A stretch of 64,000 nucleotides of DNA from Paenibacillus sp. FSL H8-0548 (GCF_038630985.1 NZ_CP152049.1:5538501-5602500), one strand, 5' to 3'. Counted from the stretch's first letter, positions 33,006-44,500 are shown. Numbers and translations: made by a program. Notes: generated by a model from the sequence alone, not told the origin.

Positions 33006-33920
33006 TTAAACAGTAATGGTTTCAATAAGCTCCTTAAGTTTGTTCGCCGAACGATGTAGCAATGCTTTTTCTTCCTCTGTTACAGGGATATCAAGCACCT
33101 CTCTTACTCCTGTACGATCGACGACGCAAGGGACACCCATATACACATCGGATAAGCCATGATAGTTTTCCACCAGTGTCGATACGTTCAGTACAGCCGA
33201 CTCATTTCGTAAAATTGCTGTTACTATACGATCCAGCGCCAAAGCAATCGCATAATAAGTGGCGCCCTTCGCTTCAATAATTTGATAAGCTGCATCTCTC
33301 GTATTCGTGAAAATTTCTGTTTTTTCTTCCTCGTTCAGCGTCAAGGACGAGCCTGCAACGTTCGCTAAGCTCCATAATGGAAGCTCGGAATCGCCATGCT
33401 CCCCAATAATATGAGCATGCACACTGCGCGGATCAAGCTGTAATTTCTCGCCAATCAGATAACGAAAGCGTGCACTGTCAAGCAGCGTACCGGAGCCGAT
33501 AACACGATGAGTTGGCCAGCCTGACTTTTTCCAGCAGAAGTAGCTCATAATATCTACCGGGTTTGTTGCAACCAGCAGTATACCATCGTCATTGTATTTC
33601 AATACTTCAGAAACGATGCTCTCATAGATTTCAATGTTGCGCTTCAATAAATTAAGTCTTGGCTCGCCAGGCTTCTGCGCTGCTCCAGCTGTGATAATGA
33701 CGATGTCCGCGCCTTTGCAATCCTCATAGGTGCCTGCCCATACCTTCGTCTGTCCCAGAAACGGCATGCCGTGATTCATATCCAGTGCATCTCCGACTGC
33801 TTTCCCTGCATTAGCATCAATGAGTACAAGCTCATCCATCCGGCTGCGAAGCAGCAGCGTATAAGCTGTTGTGGAACCGACTGCGCCTACTCCAATAACG
33901 ACTACTCTAGTTTTTTTCAT
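33006..33920 (-). CDS. ldh: L-lactate dehydrogenase
   Basis: 304 residues. NAD site GVGAVGS (about 10-16), substrate loop AGAAQKPGEPRL (about 80-91), ATNPVDI, LLDSARFR and the catalytic IIGEHGDSE (His near 177). It regenerates NAD+ from pyruvate in fermentation. It lies 2 bp downstream of the FNT channel gene on the same strand and forms one operon with it, opposite fnr. Confidence 0.95.
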   Translation of the reverse strand: MKKTRVVVIGVGAVGSTTAYTLLLRSRMDELVLIDANAGKAVGDALDMNHGMPFLGQTKVWAGTYEDCKGADIVIITAGAAQKPGEPRLNLLKRNIEIYESIVSEVLKYNDDGILLVATNPVDIMSYFCWKKSGWPTHRVIGSGTLLDSARFRYLIGEKLQLDPRSVHAHIIGEHGDSELPLWSLANVAGSSLTLNEEEKTEIFTNTRDAAYQIIEAKGATYYAIALALDRIVTAILRNESAVLNVSTLVENYHGLSDVYMGVPCVVDRTGVREVLDIPVTEEEKALLHRSANKLKELIETITV

Positions 33921-33922
33921 TG

Positions 33923-34705
33923 TTATTCCACCTCTTCAAATGGTTTATTTACGAAATAATACATAACACCCATAAGGACCGAGCCGCCAACTATATTACC
34001 GAGTGTCACAGGCACTAAATTGTGAATCATGCCGCCTAATGAAATCGTCCCCGGGTGATGAAGAACTAACGCAATAGCAAAGGTACAAAGATTTGCGATA
34101 CTGTGCTCGTAGCCAGATATAAAGAAGCAAAATACGAACAGCATCATGGCGAACAGCTTAGGTCCATCTCCTCGCAGCGACATAGGGACAAAAAATGCTA
34201 AGCAGACGAGCCAGTTACACAACACCCCTCGGAAAAATAATTCCAATACCGGAGCATGAAGCTTTTTCTCTACGACACTTAGTAAAAAACCATTGACCGA
34301 AGCATCCTTGAACAGCCCTGTTGACCAGATTAACAGTGCGAATGCGACTGCTCCTAAAAAATTCCCCACATAGCTCATCGTCCATAGCTTGAAGACGTTA
34401 GGCCAGCGCATCTTTCCGCGTAGTGCAGCGAAGGTGTAATAGAAGGTGTTGCCCGTAAACAAATCCCCGCCGCCGTATGAGATAAGAATAATAGCTGCTC
34501 CGAACGTGATCGCCGCCATCGGATAGGTAAAGGGGCTATGAACCTCGTAAAAGAAGCTGCCCGTCTTAAACGCTACGATTACACCAAATCCGATGAACAT
34601 ACTCGCCAGCATCGCTCGCAATATATACCTCAGCTTGCTCGTCAGAAATACCTTCTCCTTCTTCAAAGCAAGCTGCTCAACCCTTCTTAAGGGAGCATGC
34701 TCCAT
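33923..34705 (-). CDS. Formate/nitrite transporter (FNT) family channel
   Basis: 260 residues, six membrane helices with the FNT re-entrant loops (GGGDLFTGNTFYY and the PLCNWLVCLAF-like stretch around 160) and NLVPVTLGNIVGGSV near 235. AGGAGGAC precedes the ATG. The family exports formate, lactate or nitrite as weak acids. Pairing with ldh suggests release of fermentation acids (inference). The leader holds a GTTT/GCTT run at 34749-34774. Confidence 0.92.
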   Translation of the reverse strand: MEHAPLRRVEQLALKKEKVFLTSKLRYILRAMLASMFIGFGVIVAFKTGSFFYEVHSPFTYPMAAITFGAAIILISYGGGDLFTGNTFYYTFAALRGKMRWPNVFKLWTMSYVGNFLGAVAFALLIWSTGLFKDASVNGFLLSVVEKKLHAPVLELFFRGVLCNWLVCLAFFVPMSLRGDGPKLFAMMLFVFCFFISGYEHSIANLCTFAIALVLHHPGTISLGGMIHNLVPVTLGNIVGGSVLMGVMYYFVNKPFEEVE

Positions 34706-34828
34706 TTAAAGTCCTCCTAAAAATTTTATACATGGCGCTCTAGGTTCTGTTTGTTTGCTTGTTTATTTGCTTGCCCTTGCCACACCTTTATCTTAAGGTA
34801 TTCCTTGACCTTTGTATGTCGGGGAAAT

Positions 34829-34848
34829 CCCTGAAATTTGACTCAGGG
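34829..34848. promoter_or_regulatory. Palindrome between the FNT-ldh operon and fnr
   Basis: CCCTGA-AATTTGAC-TCAGGG, a perfect 6-bp dyad with an 8-bp spacer in the divergent promoter region. It does not fit the TGTGA-N6-TCACA Fnr box, so the binding protein is open. Further on, AGCAGCAT (34864-34871) and ATGCTGCT (34901-34908) form a second dyad just before the fnr minus-10. Confidence 0.45.
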
Positions 34849-34913
34849 TTTCTGCGCGAAAAGAGCAGCATAAATAGGGAGGTTCCCCGATAGTTTAGCG
34901 ATGCTGCTTCATT

Positions 34914-34919
34914 TATAAT
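34914..34919 (+). promoter_or_regulatory. Minus-10 box of fnr
   Basis: Perfect TATAAT about 35 bp before the fnr ATG. At 17 bp upstream stands only TAGTTT, a poor minus-35, so activation or autoregulation is likely. Confidence 0.5.
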
Positions 34920-34954
34920 AGAAGCAAGAGATCATTCGACAGGAGCTGGCGCTA

Positions 34955-35692
34955 ATGGCAGTAAGTATATATTCTCTTTTAAATGAAGGAGTAAACAAGC
35001 CGGACACAGGGGTCGCCGCATTTTTCTCCGAGGAAAACTTTAAGAAGCTCAAAAGCATTATGTATACCAAAAAAGTCGACGCTCATGGCTATTTATTTCA
35101 AGAGGGCGAATCCGCTGAATATATGTATTATGTAAGAAAAGGCAGGGTCAAGCTTACCAAAACGACGGATACGGGCAACAAAATAACCCTTTATCTTCAT
35201 CACGCGGCTGATATGTTTGGACATATTACACCCTTTCAGCCTTCTGTTCAGGCCTTTAACGCAGAAGTTATCGAGGATGCAGAATTCGGAGTGATCGAGC
35301 AAGGGGAACTGGAAACTCTGCTGCTTGCAAACGGAGATCTTGCCATTGAATTTATGCGCTGGATGGGAGCCATGTATCGTATGACCCAAGCTAAGTTTCG
35401 GGATTTGCTGCTCTATGGCAAGCCTGGCGCGCTTTGCTCGCTGCTTATCCGCATGAGTAATTCCTATGGCATCAAGCATGGCAGCAATGTAACGATCAAC
35501 TATAAAGCAACGAATATGGACCTTGCAGAAATGATTGGCGCTACTCGGGAAAGCGTCAACCGTATGCTGAACGATATGCGAAAAGCAGATGTAATCGAAA
35601 TTACTAACGGCACCATCGTCATCAAAAATATGGATTATCTTCGCAACACCTGCAGATGCGAGCAATGTCCGATCGAAATATGCCGAGTGTAA
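34955..35692 (+). CDS. fnr: Fnr-type oxygen-responsive regulator (Crp/Fnr family)
   Basis: 245 residues. cAMP-binding-like beta-roll (about 30-150), dimer helix, and a C-terminal helix-turn-helix (NMDLAEMIGATRESVNRMLNDM, about 188-209). The last residues hold Cys-x2-Cys-x4-Cys (CEQCPIEIC), preceded by one more cysteine pair element (TCRC). This is the C-terminal iron-sulfur ligand pattern of Bacillus Fnr, unlike the N-terminal cluster of E. coli FNR. It should activate anaerobic genes when the cluster is intact. It is divergent from the FNT-ldh operon, a likely target. Confidence 0.92.
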   Translation: MAVSIYSLLNEGVNKPDTGVAAFFSEENFKKLKSIMYTKKVDAHGYLFQEGESAEYMYYVRKGRVKLTKTTDTGNKITLYLHHAADMFGHITPFQPSVQAFNAEVIEDAEFGVIEQGELETLLLANGDLAIEFMRWMGAMYRMTQAKFRDLLLYGKPGALCSLLIRMSNSYGIKHGSNVTINYKATNMDLAEMIGATRESVNRMLNDMRKADVIEITNGTIVIKNMDYLRNTCRCEQCPIEICRV

Positions 35693-35794
35693 CAAGGTGA
35701 AACGGCTGCCGCCGTCCTTTGGCGATGCTGCGCGTTTCATTCCGAAGAAATATAGAGAAAGTATGACGAAATGACCTACTTTCCTATATTTTAA
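35693..35794 (+). repeat. Two-hairpin dispersed repeat, copy 2
   Basis: Starts at the base after the fnr stop and ends at the terminator. Same two stems as 5128-5228 (GAAACG/CGTTTC and AAATATAGAGAAAGTA/TACTTTCCTATATTT). The second stem is better paired here than in copy 1. Confidence 0.8.
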
Positions 35795-35844
35795 AAAAAA
35801 GGATGACTTGGGGCTAAATATAGCCCCAAGTCATCCTTTTTTTT
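35793..35844. terminator. Bidirectional terminator of fnr and the HesB-like gene
   Basis: GGATGACTTGGGGCTA pairs with TAGCCCCAAGTCATCC, with an A-run before it and a T-run after it. Confidence 0.93.
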
Positions 35845-35845
35845 A

Positions 35846-36133
35846 TTATTCTACAGCCATTTCGATTTCTTCATATTTCTCGTCAAAGGAGATCCGAAGC
35901 GACTTATTGTCCAAATACCAGAGATTGTCTTCCTCTATATAATAAGTTATGCCTTCCACGTCATGACTTAACCCGATACTCCTAGGCTCATCCTTCGTGA
36001 TGCCAAGAGAAAGACCTGGATGAACACTGCCGCAGCCGCCCAATCGAATAAAAATACGTATGAAATCTCCCTCGACCAGTCCCATTTCCGTCTTGTACCA
36101 GCGTGCCGCTGGCTGCTCTACCCTTAATCCCAT
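35846..36133 (-). CDS. HesB/YneR-like protein
   Basis: 95 residues from the ATG at 36133, with GGAGTTG upstream. HesB-like core domain: ARWYKTEMGLVEGDFIRIFIR and LGGCGSVHPGLSLGI, then a beta-rich tail. It keeps only one cysteine of the iron-sulfur scaffold set (GGCGS), as in the YneR group, so cluster carriage is doubtful. Role unknown. Confidence 0.85.
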   Translation of the reverse strand: MGLRVEQPAARWYKTEMGLVEGDFIRIFIRLGGCGSVHPGLSLGITKDEPRSIGLSHDVEGITYYIEEDNLWYLDNKSLRISFDEKYEEIEMAVE

Positions 36134-36217
36134 CCTAGTCAACTCCTTCCACTACCTATTCTATTCCATCATTACGAATATGGATGGCGGTGTCAACTAT
36201 AAATGGCATACATTTTT

Positions 36218-37159
36218 TTATTTTATTTTCTGTTCAAGCCCGCCTGCATCCATCTCCAGTCTGACTTCCTCAGGAAGCTTCTTCGATGCGCTTGGCACTT
36301 GTCTTGTCTTCACATTAATATCATCTGCGGAGCAAATGACGATATTAACCTGCCCGCCGCCTGCATAAGCACGAATTAGAATGGGCTGCTCATATTTATT
36401 TTGAAATACAAAATCAGGACCATACCAGCTTACGGTTGCATCTCGTCCAGGAGGCACATATTTGACATTTCTGCTGTGCGTATAGCGCTGAACGATTTTC
36501 AGACCAGCACGATCGACCGCATTGAAGAGCGTTGAGGAGATTTGACAAATGCCTCCGCCCACATCCTCAGACATTTCTCCCCTAACAATGACGGGAGCGC
36601 GCAAATATCCCTTCTCTGTGCTCCGTTTCCCTACAACCTCATTAAACGAAAAGTTTTCGCCGGGGAACACGACATAATTATTAATTGCGTTCGCTGCCAA
36701 AACGACATTATGAGAGCGGTTTTTGTTATTCTGATTATAATATGTAGCATATTGTCCAATTCTCTTTGCCTTTATCATCGACAGCAGCTCACTGTCTACC
36801 TTAGCATACGTCTTGAGCAAGGGGAGCTCCAATCGCGAGAAGCCACCTTCAAAAATAAAACGGTAAAACTGTACTGTAAATGTACTATGGTCTAGCTTGC
36901 TTCCTGCACGCTCAGGCATGATTCGGCCAGCACTATCCAGCGCCGCATTTATCGCCTGCTTCTCCACTTTTCTGTCCAGCTCATCCATGAAAGCATGCAG
37001 TCTATCCTCATGAATAAGCGGAATGCCTGACAGCGATTGGCTATATTTTGCACGGCTCATTTCCCCGATTTGCTGCCCTTCATGGACAATAACTAAAGGA
37101 TCCGGGTAATTCCCTTGCTGAAATAAAATCAATATAGCTAATATCCATTGCAGGCCCAT
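36218..37159 (-). CDS. VanW-family membrane-anchored protein
   Basis: 313 residues from the ATG at 37159, chosen for the strong GGAGGAG site upstream over a GTG at 37240. A hydrophobic start (LQWILAILILF) anchors or exports the protein. The C-terminal VanW domain (about 175-310) is clear: VFPGENFSFNEVVG, GGGICQISSTLFNAVDRAGL, HSRNVKYVPPGRDATVSW. The family takes part in envelope processes in an unknown way. The vancomycin-cluster name does not imply resistance. It is divergent from the secreted unknown at 37300. Confidence 0.9.
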   Translation of the reverse strand: MGLQWILAILILFQQGNYPDPLVIVHEGQQIGEMSRAKYSQSLSGIPLIHEDRLHAFMDELDRKVEKQAINAALDSAGRIMPERAGSKLDHSTFTVQFYRFIFEGGFSRLELPLLKTYAKVDSELLSMIKAKRIGQYATYYNQNNKNRSHNVVLAANAINNYVVFPGENFSFNEVVGKRSTEKGYLRAPVIVRGEMSEDVGGGICQISSTLFNAVDRAGLKIVQRYTHSRNVKYVPPGRDATVSWYGPDFVFQNKYEQPILIRAYAGGGQVNIVICSADDINVKTRQVPSASKKLPEEVRLEMDAGGLEQKIK

Positions 37160-37299
37160 GATCGTTACTCTCCTCCAAACGGTAGTATCAAGCGTAGTAT
37201 GAATCAGTTTAGAGAAAAGCATACATATGAAGCCTGTCACATAATTAAAGCGAAACCTGCTGAAAATATAACTACACGAATTGGGATGGAGGATAACAA

Positions 37300-38475
37300 A
37301 TGAGCTTGATAGGGAAGCGTACGGTCGTCATCCGTTTACTCATTCTAATGGTGCTGCTTATCATACAGCCAAATATTACGAATGCTCATGCGGGTAATCA
37401 AAAACCACGAAAGCATGCGGAGCAGCTTAACCAAAATAAACTCATCATGACCGTACGTTCTTCACGCGATGCCGTCTTCGTCAGTGATTTGCAAATGGTA
37501 AGCCGCGAATTAAATTCCGCTTTGCGCACTGCAAAGCAGGTAACCGCTATAGAGGTTGACTTCTATCCCGATATTGAATTAACGCTTCCGCTCGAGAAAG
37601 AAACGACTGTTTTTAGATTAGAGCGGGCAGGAAACCTTTGGGATGAGAAACATGCGTTAACGATTATTTTTCCTAAAAATATGGCGGATAAGCTCATTAG
37701 ATTAGCAGACTCCTTGCGCATGCAGCATTATGGGAAGCTTATTTCATGGCAGCAATCACAACAATTATTGCCTAATAAAGCTTTTTTTACAGTAACTGAG
37801 CTGGAAACTGGTTTGACCTTTCAGGTGCAGCGCCGCGCAGGCAGCGATCATGCAGATGTTCAGCCGGTTACGAAGGAAGACAGCCGCATCATGAAGCAAA
37901 TCTATAACGGCAAATGGAGCTGGAAGAGAAAGGCTATTCTGATCCACTCCCAGGATTCTTGGATTGCAGCTTCTATGAATGGGATGCCGCATGGCGGTGA
38001 TGGTATACCTGAGAATGGTTTCTCTGGTCATTTCTGCATACACTTTCAAGGCAGCTCTACACATAAGTCCGATAGCCCCGATCCAGCGCATCAAATTATG
38101 GTTCATAAAGCGGCTGGGCAAGTGCAGCCTTATCTAGACACGGTCGCTCCGCTAGTACTCGCGAAAACGTTCATTGAAGTGATGTATCATCAAGACAAGG
38201 AGCTGCTGCAGCAGCTTGGTGAAGATATGTCCAAGGATAAGCTCGCCTCCTTCATAAGCCAAATGGATTCGCTCGTTTCTATCCGAGAGAACACACCTCC
38301 GAAGGCAAAGGAGCTGGCCGATGACCAATCGCTTGGGGATCTGCTTATGACAGAGATCAAGCTTCCTGTTTCGATCCATGAGCTCAATAAGCCGCGCCGC
38401 AACGGCTATTACGTATTTCTGATCAAGCGGGAGTCTTTGGACTCACCGTGGAGGATTCAGGATGTAGCAAGCTAA
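37300..38475 (+). CDS. Secreted protein of unknown function
   Basis: 391 residues that I do not recognise. Signal peptide in residues 1-30 (basic start, LLILMVLLIIQP core, cleavage likely near NAHA). The mature part mixes helices and strands with no known catalytic motif. One glycine-rich stretch, MNGMPHGGDGIPENGFSGHFCIHFQGSSTH (around 225-255), has a conserved-looking histidine and cysteine cluster. The repeated H and G hint at a hydrolase-like or metal site (weak inference). GGAGG lies 7 nt before the ATG. Confidence 0.8.
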   Translation: MSLIGKRTVVIRLLILMVLLIIQPNITNAHAGNQKPRKHAEQLNQNKLIMTVRSSRDAVFVSDLQMVSRELNSALRTAKQVTAIEVDFYPDIELTLPLEKETTVFRLERAGNLWDEKHALTIIFPKNMADKLIRLADSLRMQHYGKLISWQQSQQLLPNKAFFTVTELETGLTFQVQRRAGSDHADVQPVTKEDSRIMKQIYNGKWSWKRKAILIHSQDSWIAASMNGMPHGGDGIPENGFSGHFCIHFQGSSTHKSDSPDPAHQIMVHKAAGQVQPYLDTVAPLVLAKTFIEVMYHQDKELLQQLGEDMSKDKLASFISQMDSLVSIRENTPPKAKELADDQSLGDLLMTEIKLPVSIHELNKPRRNGYYVFLIKRESLDSPWRIQDVAS

Positions 38476-38477
38476 TT

Positions 38478-38538
38478 GAAGCAGCCCCATAGCTGGGGCG
38501 CTCCATTCATCGGAGAGCTTTAGCTATGGGGCTGCTTC
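38478..38538. terminator. Long hairpin between converging genes
   Basis: GAAGCAGCCCCATAGCT pairs perfectly with AGCTATGGGGCTGCTTC around a loop that itself contains a small stem (CTCC...GGAG). No T-run on either side, so it may block read-through or protect both 3' ends. Confidence 0.65.
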
Positions 38539-38548
38539 ACGTACAGTA

Positions 38549-41500
38549 TTAGGACTGCTTCATAAATATAGAATAAATTACTTTCGCTGCTTGCGCTCTA
38601 GTTGAGTCGCCGTTCGGTTCAAAATTATTATTAGCCATACCGTTCAGTATTCCTGCTGCCTGCATCTCTTGAACTGCTTGAGCTGCATAAGCTGCGATAT
38701 AAGACTGATCCGCAAACGCTGTACCGCCTCCGGCTGTCAGCTTCAGCTCTATAAGCTCCGCTGCACGATGAGCCATAACAGCCATATCCTGCCGCGAGAT
38801 CAGCTCGTTTACGCCAAAGCTGCCGTCTGATTTACCTTTTACAATACCCAGCTTCTCGGCCGCAGCAATTGAGCTTGCATACCAGACTCCCGGCTGTACA
38901 TCGCTAAAGCTGCTTGATGCTTCATTGTCCTCCAGCTCTAGCGCCAGCATGAGCATCTTAACGAAAGCTGCTCGTGTCACTTTCGCATTCGGTTTGAAGC
39001 TTCCGTTCTCGTAGCCATCAATGACACCTCGTGCTGCCAGCGCCTCGATGGGATCTACCGCCCATGCGGCTTGCTGCAAATCTGTAAATTGCGATGATAC
39101 ATATTGGCTTGCATAATAGCTGAAATGATTTGTTTTGAAGGTAACCAAACCTGTCATTTCATCGTATTTCGCATTGCGAATCACCTCAAGCTTGCCATCC
39201 TCCGAGATATAATAAACGACTACGTTGCCAGGCTTCTCGCCTGATTTCAGCGTATATGGAAGAGTAACCTCTACCGCATGCTTCCCGCCCGAAAACTCGC
39301 TTATTTTTTGATCTCCAACAAATAAATTGAAATCATATACAACAGCTTCGCCGACTTGCTTACGAATTTCTTCAGTAAGCTCATTGCTTTGCAGTTGGCT
39401 GATACTCAGTCGTACCGCTTCCTTAGAAGCGCCAACCGCAGCCCGCAACGCTTCGCTAGAGAACGTTGCCTTAACAGCTCCCGTATCAATCGTTAGACTC
39501 ATTTGATCCTTCGCAAGAAGGCCTGTCAAGGTTCCGCCAGGTAGGCTAACTTCTACCTCTTTAGCTGCTTCTGAAGCATTTACCTTGATGATCACTTTTG
39601 AATCGCTTGATGCTTCAACGGCCTTTTGGAGCTTCGCAGCGTCTATAGCTGCGATTGCTTTGCCACCCACAGTAACCGCATCAATCGTCAGTTGATTGCT
39701 TGCAGGGACTGGCGTTGGCGTTGCGGGCGTTGAAGTGCCAGGTGTCGGCGTCGGTGTAACTACTGGCGGTATTGACGGTGATGGTGAGACAACCGTATCC
39801 GCAATAATAGTAATCAGCTTCTCCCCTTTGACACCAGAGCCATCAACAGCAGATGCTGCAACTTTAACCGTACCTGCCGCAGCCGCATGAAGCAGGCCGT
39901 CTAATCCAATCGTTGCCAGATTAGTTTGGCTGCCATCCGTATTCACAACCGACCATTGAACCGATTTGCTTGCAGTTGCATCGCCATAAACCTCTGCATG
40001 CATTTGCAGTGTGCTGCCAACCGCAACAGAGTCAGCATTTTCTGCTGCTTTTACTGCAATTGAGGTAACGAGCGCTTGAACATATTTGATGCTTGGCGCA
40101 GCAGGCAAAGTCATGCCATCTCCCAAATAGAAGCTCGGATGCGGTGGCTGATTATAGCTTACATTTTGCCATGCTATCCCAAGGCGATAGATCGGGTCAT
40201 GCATCAAAGTACGAATACGATAATCCGTTTCATCCACAGTCGAATAAATTCTAAGCTCGCTGCTGTCCTCTGAACGCCACATTATTTCTTCCCGCCAGTC
40301 GCCGAACAGATCGGCCTGCAGGCTAGGGTTGGCTTTTGTCGAGTTGTTGGAAGCTGATCCTACCGCGGTCAGCAGGTTAACCGTTTTGTTTTGCTCATAA
40401 TCCCACTTGTCTATGCGATTGTAATCCTGCAGCTCACGCAGCAGATCACCATCCCACCAGACGCCAAAGTTTGTCGAGCTTGGGATGCTAGTCGTAATTT
40501 TTTCACCCTTAGCGCTGTACAAGCCTGTAACCGGTATATGCTCGGCGTTTACGATATTGGCCGTCCACATTTCCTCACCCGGATATCTTGGATCAAGATC
40601 TGCCGACATCCCGCGTCCTGTATCCACGCCTGTATGAACGCCCCAGATGATCTCGCCTGTACGCGCATCCTTCAGATCCATCCCGTAGATGGAATCGCTA
40701 TGCTCCTGTACTGCGAATATTTCAAGTCCCGGACGTGTTGGATCCAAATCACCAAAATGCATTGCATCGCCATGGCCGAGCCCCGTATTGTAAAGCGGCT
40801 TGCCGTTATCATCGATGCCCATGGCACCAAAGTGAATCTCATCCTTGCCGTCGCCATCCGAATCTCCTACCGATAAATTGTGATTTCCTTGTCCTGCATA
40901 GGAGCCATAACCCTCGGTATTCGAGTCGAATACCCAGCGCTTCGTCAATTGCCCATCTCGATAATCATAAGCCGCAAGCACCGTGCGTGTGTAGTAGCCT
41001 CTGCTGAACACTAAGCTTGGACGCTCGCCATCAAGATACGCAACCGCAGCAAGAAAACGGTCTACACGGTTGCCGTAAGCATCTCCCCATGCTGCAACAT
41101 CGCCGCGCGGCGGATCATAGTCCGTCGTTGCCAAAGCTTTCCCTGTCGCACCTTCAAATACAGTTAAATATTCATTGCCTAGCAAAATATATCCAGTACT
41201 ATTCCGATGATCCTTGCTCGGATTTCCAATAGCTTTGCCCGTTCCATCAATTGTACCGTCTGCCGTCTTAAAGGAAACCTCGGCACGACCGTCACCATCT
41301 AAGTCATAAACCATAAATTGTGTATAATGTGCTCCAGCCCGAATATTCGGTCCAAGATTAATGCGCCATAAACGGGTGCCGTCCAGCTTGTAGGCATCCA
41401 TATAGACAATTCCTGTATAACCAGCTTGTGAATTATCCTTGCTGTTCGATGGCGACCACAGCATAACGATCTCGTATTGTCCATCGCCATCCAAATCCCC

Positions 41501-44500
41501 TACACTCGCATCGCCCGCTGAATACGAATACGGCTGTCCGTCCTTCGTATAATCGTCGGCCGGCTTCTGCAGCGGAACCGATTTATATTGCTTCTGCCAA
41601 ACGCCGAAGCTGCTTGTCGCTGCTTGCTCCGTACCATTTAATACGGATGTAATATGATACGAGGAAGAGACCATACCTGCCGCATCCACAAAGTTCGTGC
41701 TCGTTGTAATTACTGCATCGTTTAGCTTAACTCCATCGCGATACACATTAAAGCCGATTGCCTCTGGATCAAGTCCGAGCATGCGCCATCCGATGTAATT
41801 GCCTGCCTCTGTATGGATAGCCACTGGTGAGCGATCCAAATATTCCATCGCACGTACCAGCGTTGTGATCGCTTGTGTCTCCATAAGGGCTGATAGCTCG
41901 GAAATTCCTCCCTCATTCACGGAGGCTACTTTATAGTAATACGGAATCGTCGTCAAAACCGTATTATCGGTATACGAAGCAGTTGTAGATTTTCCAATTA
42001 GAGTATACGTTCCATCTGCTTTCTCAGAGCGATAAATATTGTACATTCTGACTTGCGGTACTGCATCCCAAGTAAAGCTAATATCATTCTTGTGGATGGA
42101 TGCCAGCGCAAGGCCTGTTGGGACTGCCGCTTTCGCAACATCTGGATCAGTTATCGATACGTTAAGCTCATTGGAGATGACCGATTCGAAGTCGGTATTA
42201 TCTACTGCCGTTACGGTGTAGATATACTCAAGTGCTATATCAGCAGTTGTATCGAGATATGTTGCAGCACTCGTCTGCCCAAGCAACACCACCTCGCTTG
42301 TACCGATCGCCTTTCGATAAATGTTATATTTTACTGCATCCTCTACTCCTGTCCAAGAAAGCTCAACCTTGATTCGATCACCAGTCAAATCAAGCTCGTT
42401 CAGTGTAAGCTGCGTAGGCGCCAGCAGCAAAGGTGTAATTTCAACGCCATTCAGATGAGCTGTCTGTCCGCTCAAAATCATGTTCAGCTGACCATCCTTA
42501 ACCGCGATCATATTGAATACGCGCTCAGCAATACTTTCCTTGCCGGATGATACCGTGCCCAAATTTTTGCCTTCGATATTAATATCCGTTTTGGTAGTAC
42601 CAATCCAGTCCCCTGTGTAGGTTTTGACCGAATAATAACCGTTTGGCAAATCGACCTTAAACTCATAGCTCATTGCGAAGTACGCAACAAAATCACGTCT
42701 TAACGCATCCGTAGCCGTACCGCGGTCGCGGTCAATCATACCTGAACTGTCCGTGATGCCATAACCACGCTCAGTTGTATAGATTGTATTGCGCGTTACC
42801 TCGTTATAGCCTTCTTCTACTACGCCGCCAATCGTTCCAAAATCATATTTATAAGCAGCAGATTTTGTCTTAATAAATATCGGATCAGAAGGCGCGGATT
42901 CTCCCTTGCCATTCACTGCTGTTACTTGAACGAAATAGCTGTTCCCTTCTACTAGTCCGCCTAGTTCAAGCGTTGGAATTGTAGAGGTGCCGACCATCGT
43001 ATAAGCACTGTCCGGCTCTGTGGAAAGCTTGCGATACACTTTGTAAATATCAGCTGTAGCTACGTTGTCCCATTTGAGCATTGCTCCTGCATTACTAATG
43101 CTGCCAGCTACTAATCCCGTTGGTTTAACCGGAATCTCTGCCGGCAATTCGATTTCCTTAACCGATTGTGCCAGCGGCAAATCTAGCTGCTTGATCCCGC
43201 CTGAGAGCAGCCGAGCAATTTGAATTGCACCATATTCCTGAAAATGTGTATCGTCTGCGGAGCCGTTAGGGAACGCTCCGTATACACCGGCCGGCACATG
43301 CAAGAACACCGATAATGATGCTGCCGGTCCGATGGAATCATAATAAGCAATACTTAATGTACTTAAGTCTACCAAATCAACATCCAGCTCCTGTGCAACC
43401 TCCTTCATCGCTTGCACATACTCTGGGAAGCTGACGTTGAATTTGCCAGTCTCTGCATTGAAGCTGCGTCTGCCCATCGGCGTAACGAGAATTGGCGTCG
43501 CTCCGCGCTGCTTTGCGCCGTTGATATACGTTTTTAAGTAATTTTTGTAATCGGCTGGTGCCGCGTAACGGTCCGGCACGCTAATCGTTGCATCATTATG
43601 ACCAAATTGTATGAGGAAATAATCGCCAGGCTTAATGGCTCTCAGCACTTCATCTAAACGACCCTCGGATATAAAGTTTTTTGTGCTTCGTCCGCCGATG
43701 GCATGGTTTTTAAAAATAACATCGTAGGAGAAGAAGCTTGAAATCATCTGTCCCCAGCCCGCTTGAGGGAGCCAGTAAGGATCATAGGTTTGAACGGTAG
43801 AATCGCCTGCGAGATAAATCGTAGGAAGCTCTCCTGCTGTGCGCTCTGCCTTCTTCGTAATGACAAGCGCATTAATCTTAGGCGCGGTTCCAGCGAACTG
43901 CAGGTTCAATTGACCGTCTACCAAAGCGATGTCAAAGTTCATTTCAAGGAACTGGCCAGCGGGCCTAACCGCATTGCCATCCAGCCGCTTCACCTTCTCG
44001 ATACTCTCGGCTGTAATGGAAATATCAGTGCCGTCATTCAAATCGCCTGCAATAAGCGATACGGTGTAATCTCCATTCGGAAGATCCACGTTAAAGGCTG
44101 TATCCTGTACAATGCCAAAATCCGAGCGCAATGCATCCGCCGTGCCGCGGTCTACGAAGCTGACCTTTGACGGATCGGCAAAGCCATACTTTCGATCTGA
44201 TGAATAAGCGACTCCCGAGGAAATAGCTACATACCCTTCAGCAACAGCACCTTTGCCGAAATCGAAGCGCAATACATCTCCCTCAGGCAAATTTACTGGC
44301 GGCACATAAACAGAGCTCACTGCATAATCCGAAAACTCAGATGCGCCCTGTGCGTTTACTGCTTTTATTTTGTAATACTGCGGAATTGTCGTATTAGCCG
44401 TTTGATCGGTATAAGACAGCCCCGTAACTTCGGCAAGCTCCGCAAATTCTCCAGCTGCTGCGTCCGAACGATATATTTTATATCCTGCTGCGCCAGCTGC

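Noticed and set aside
34829-34848. CCCTGA-N8-TCAGGG as a canonical Fnr box
   Set aside because: The half-sites and the 8-bp spacing do not fit TGTGA-N6-TCACA.
36218-37159. VanW protein as a glycopeptide-resistance gene
   Set aside because: No vanR/S/H/A/X neighbours. VanW-domain proteins are common in Firmicutes without resistance.
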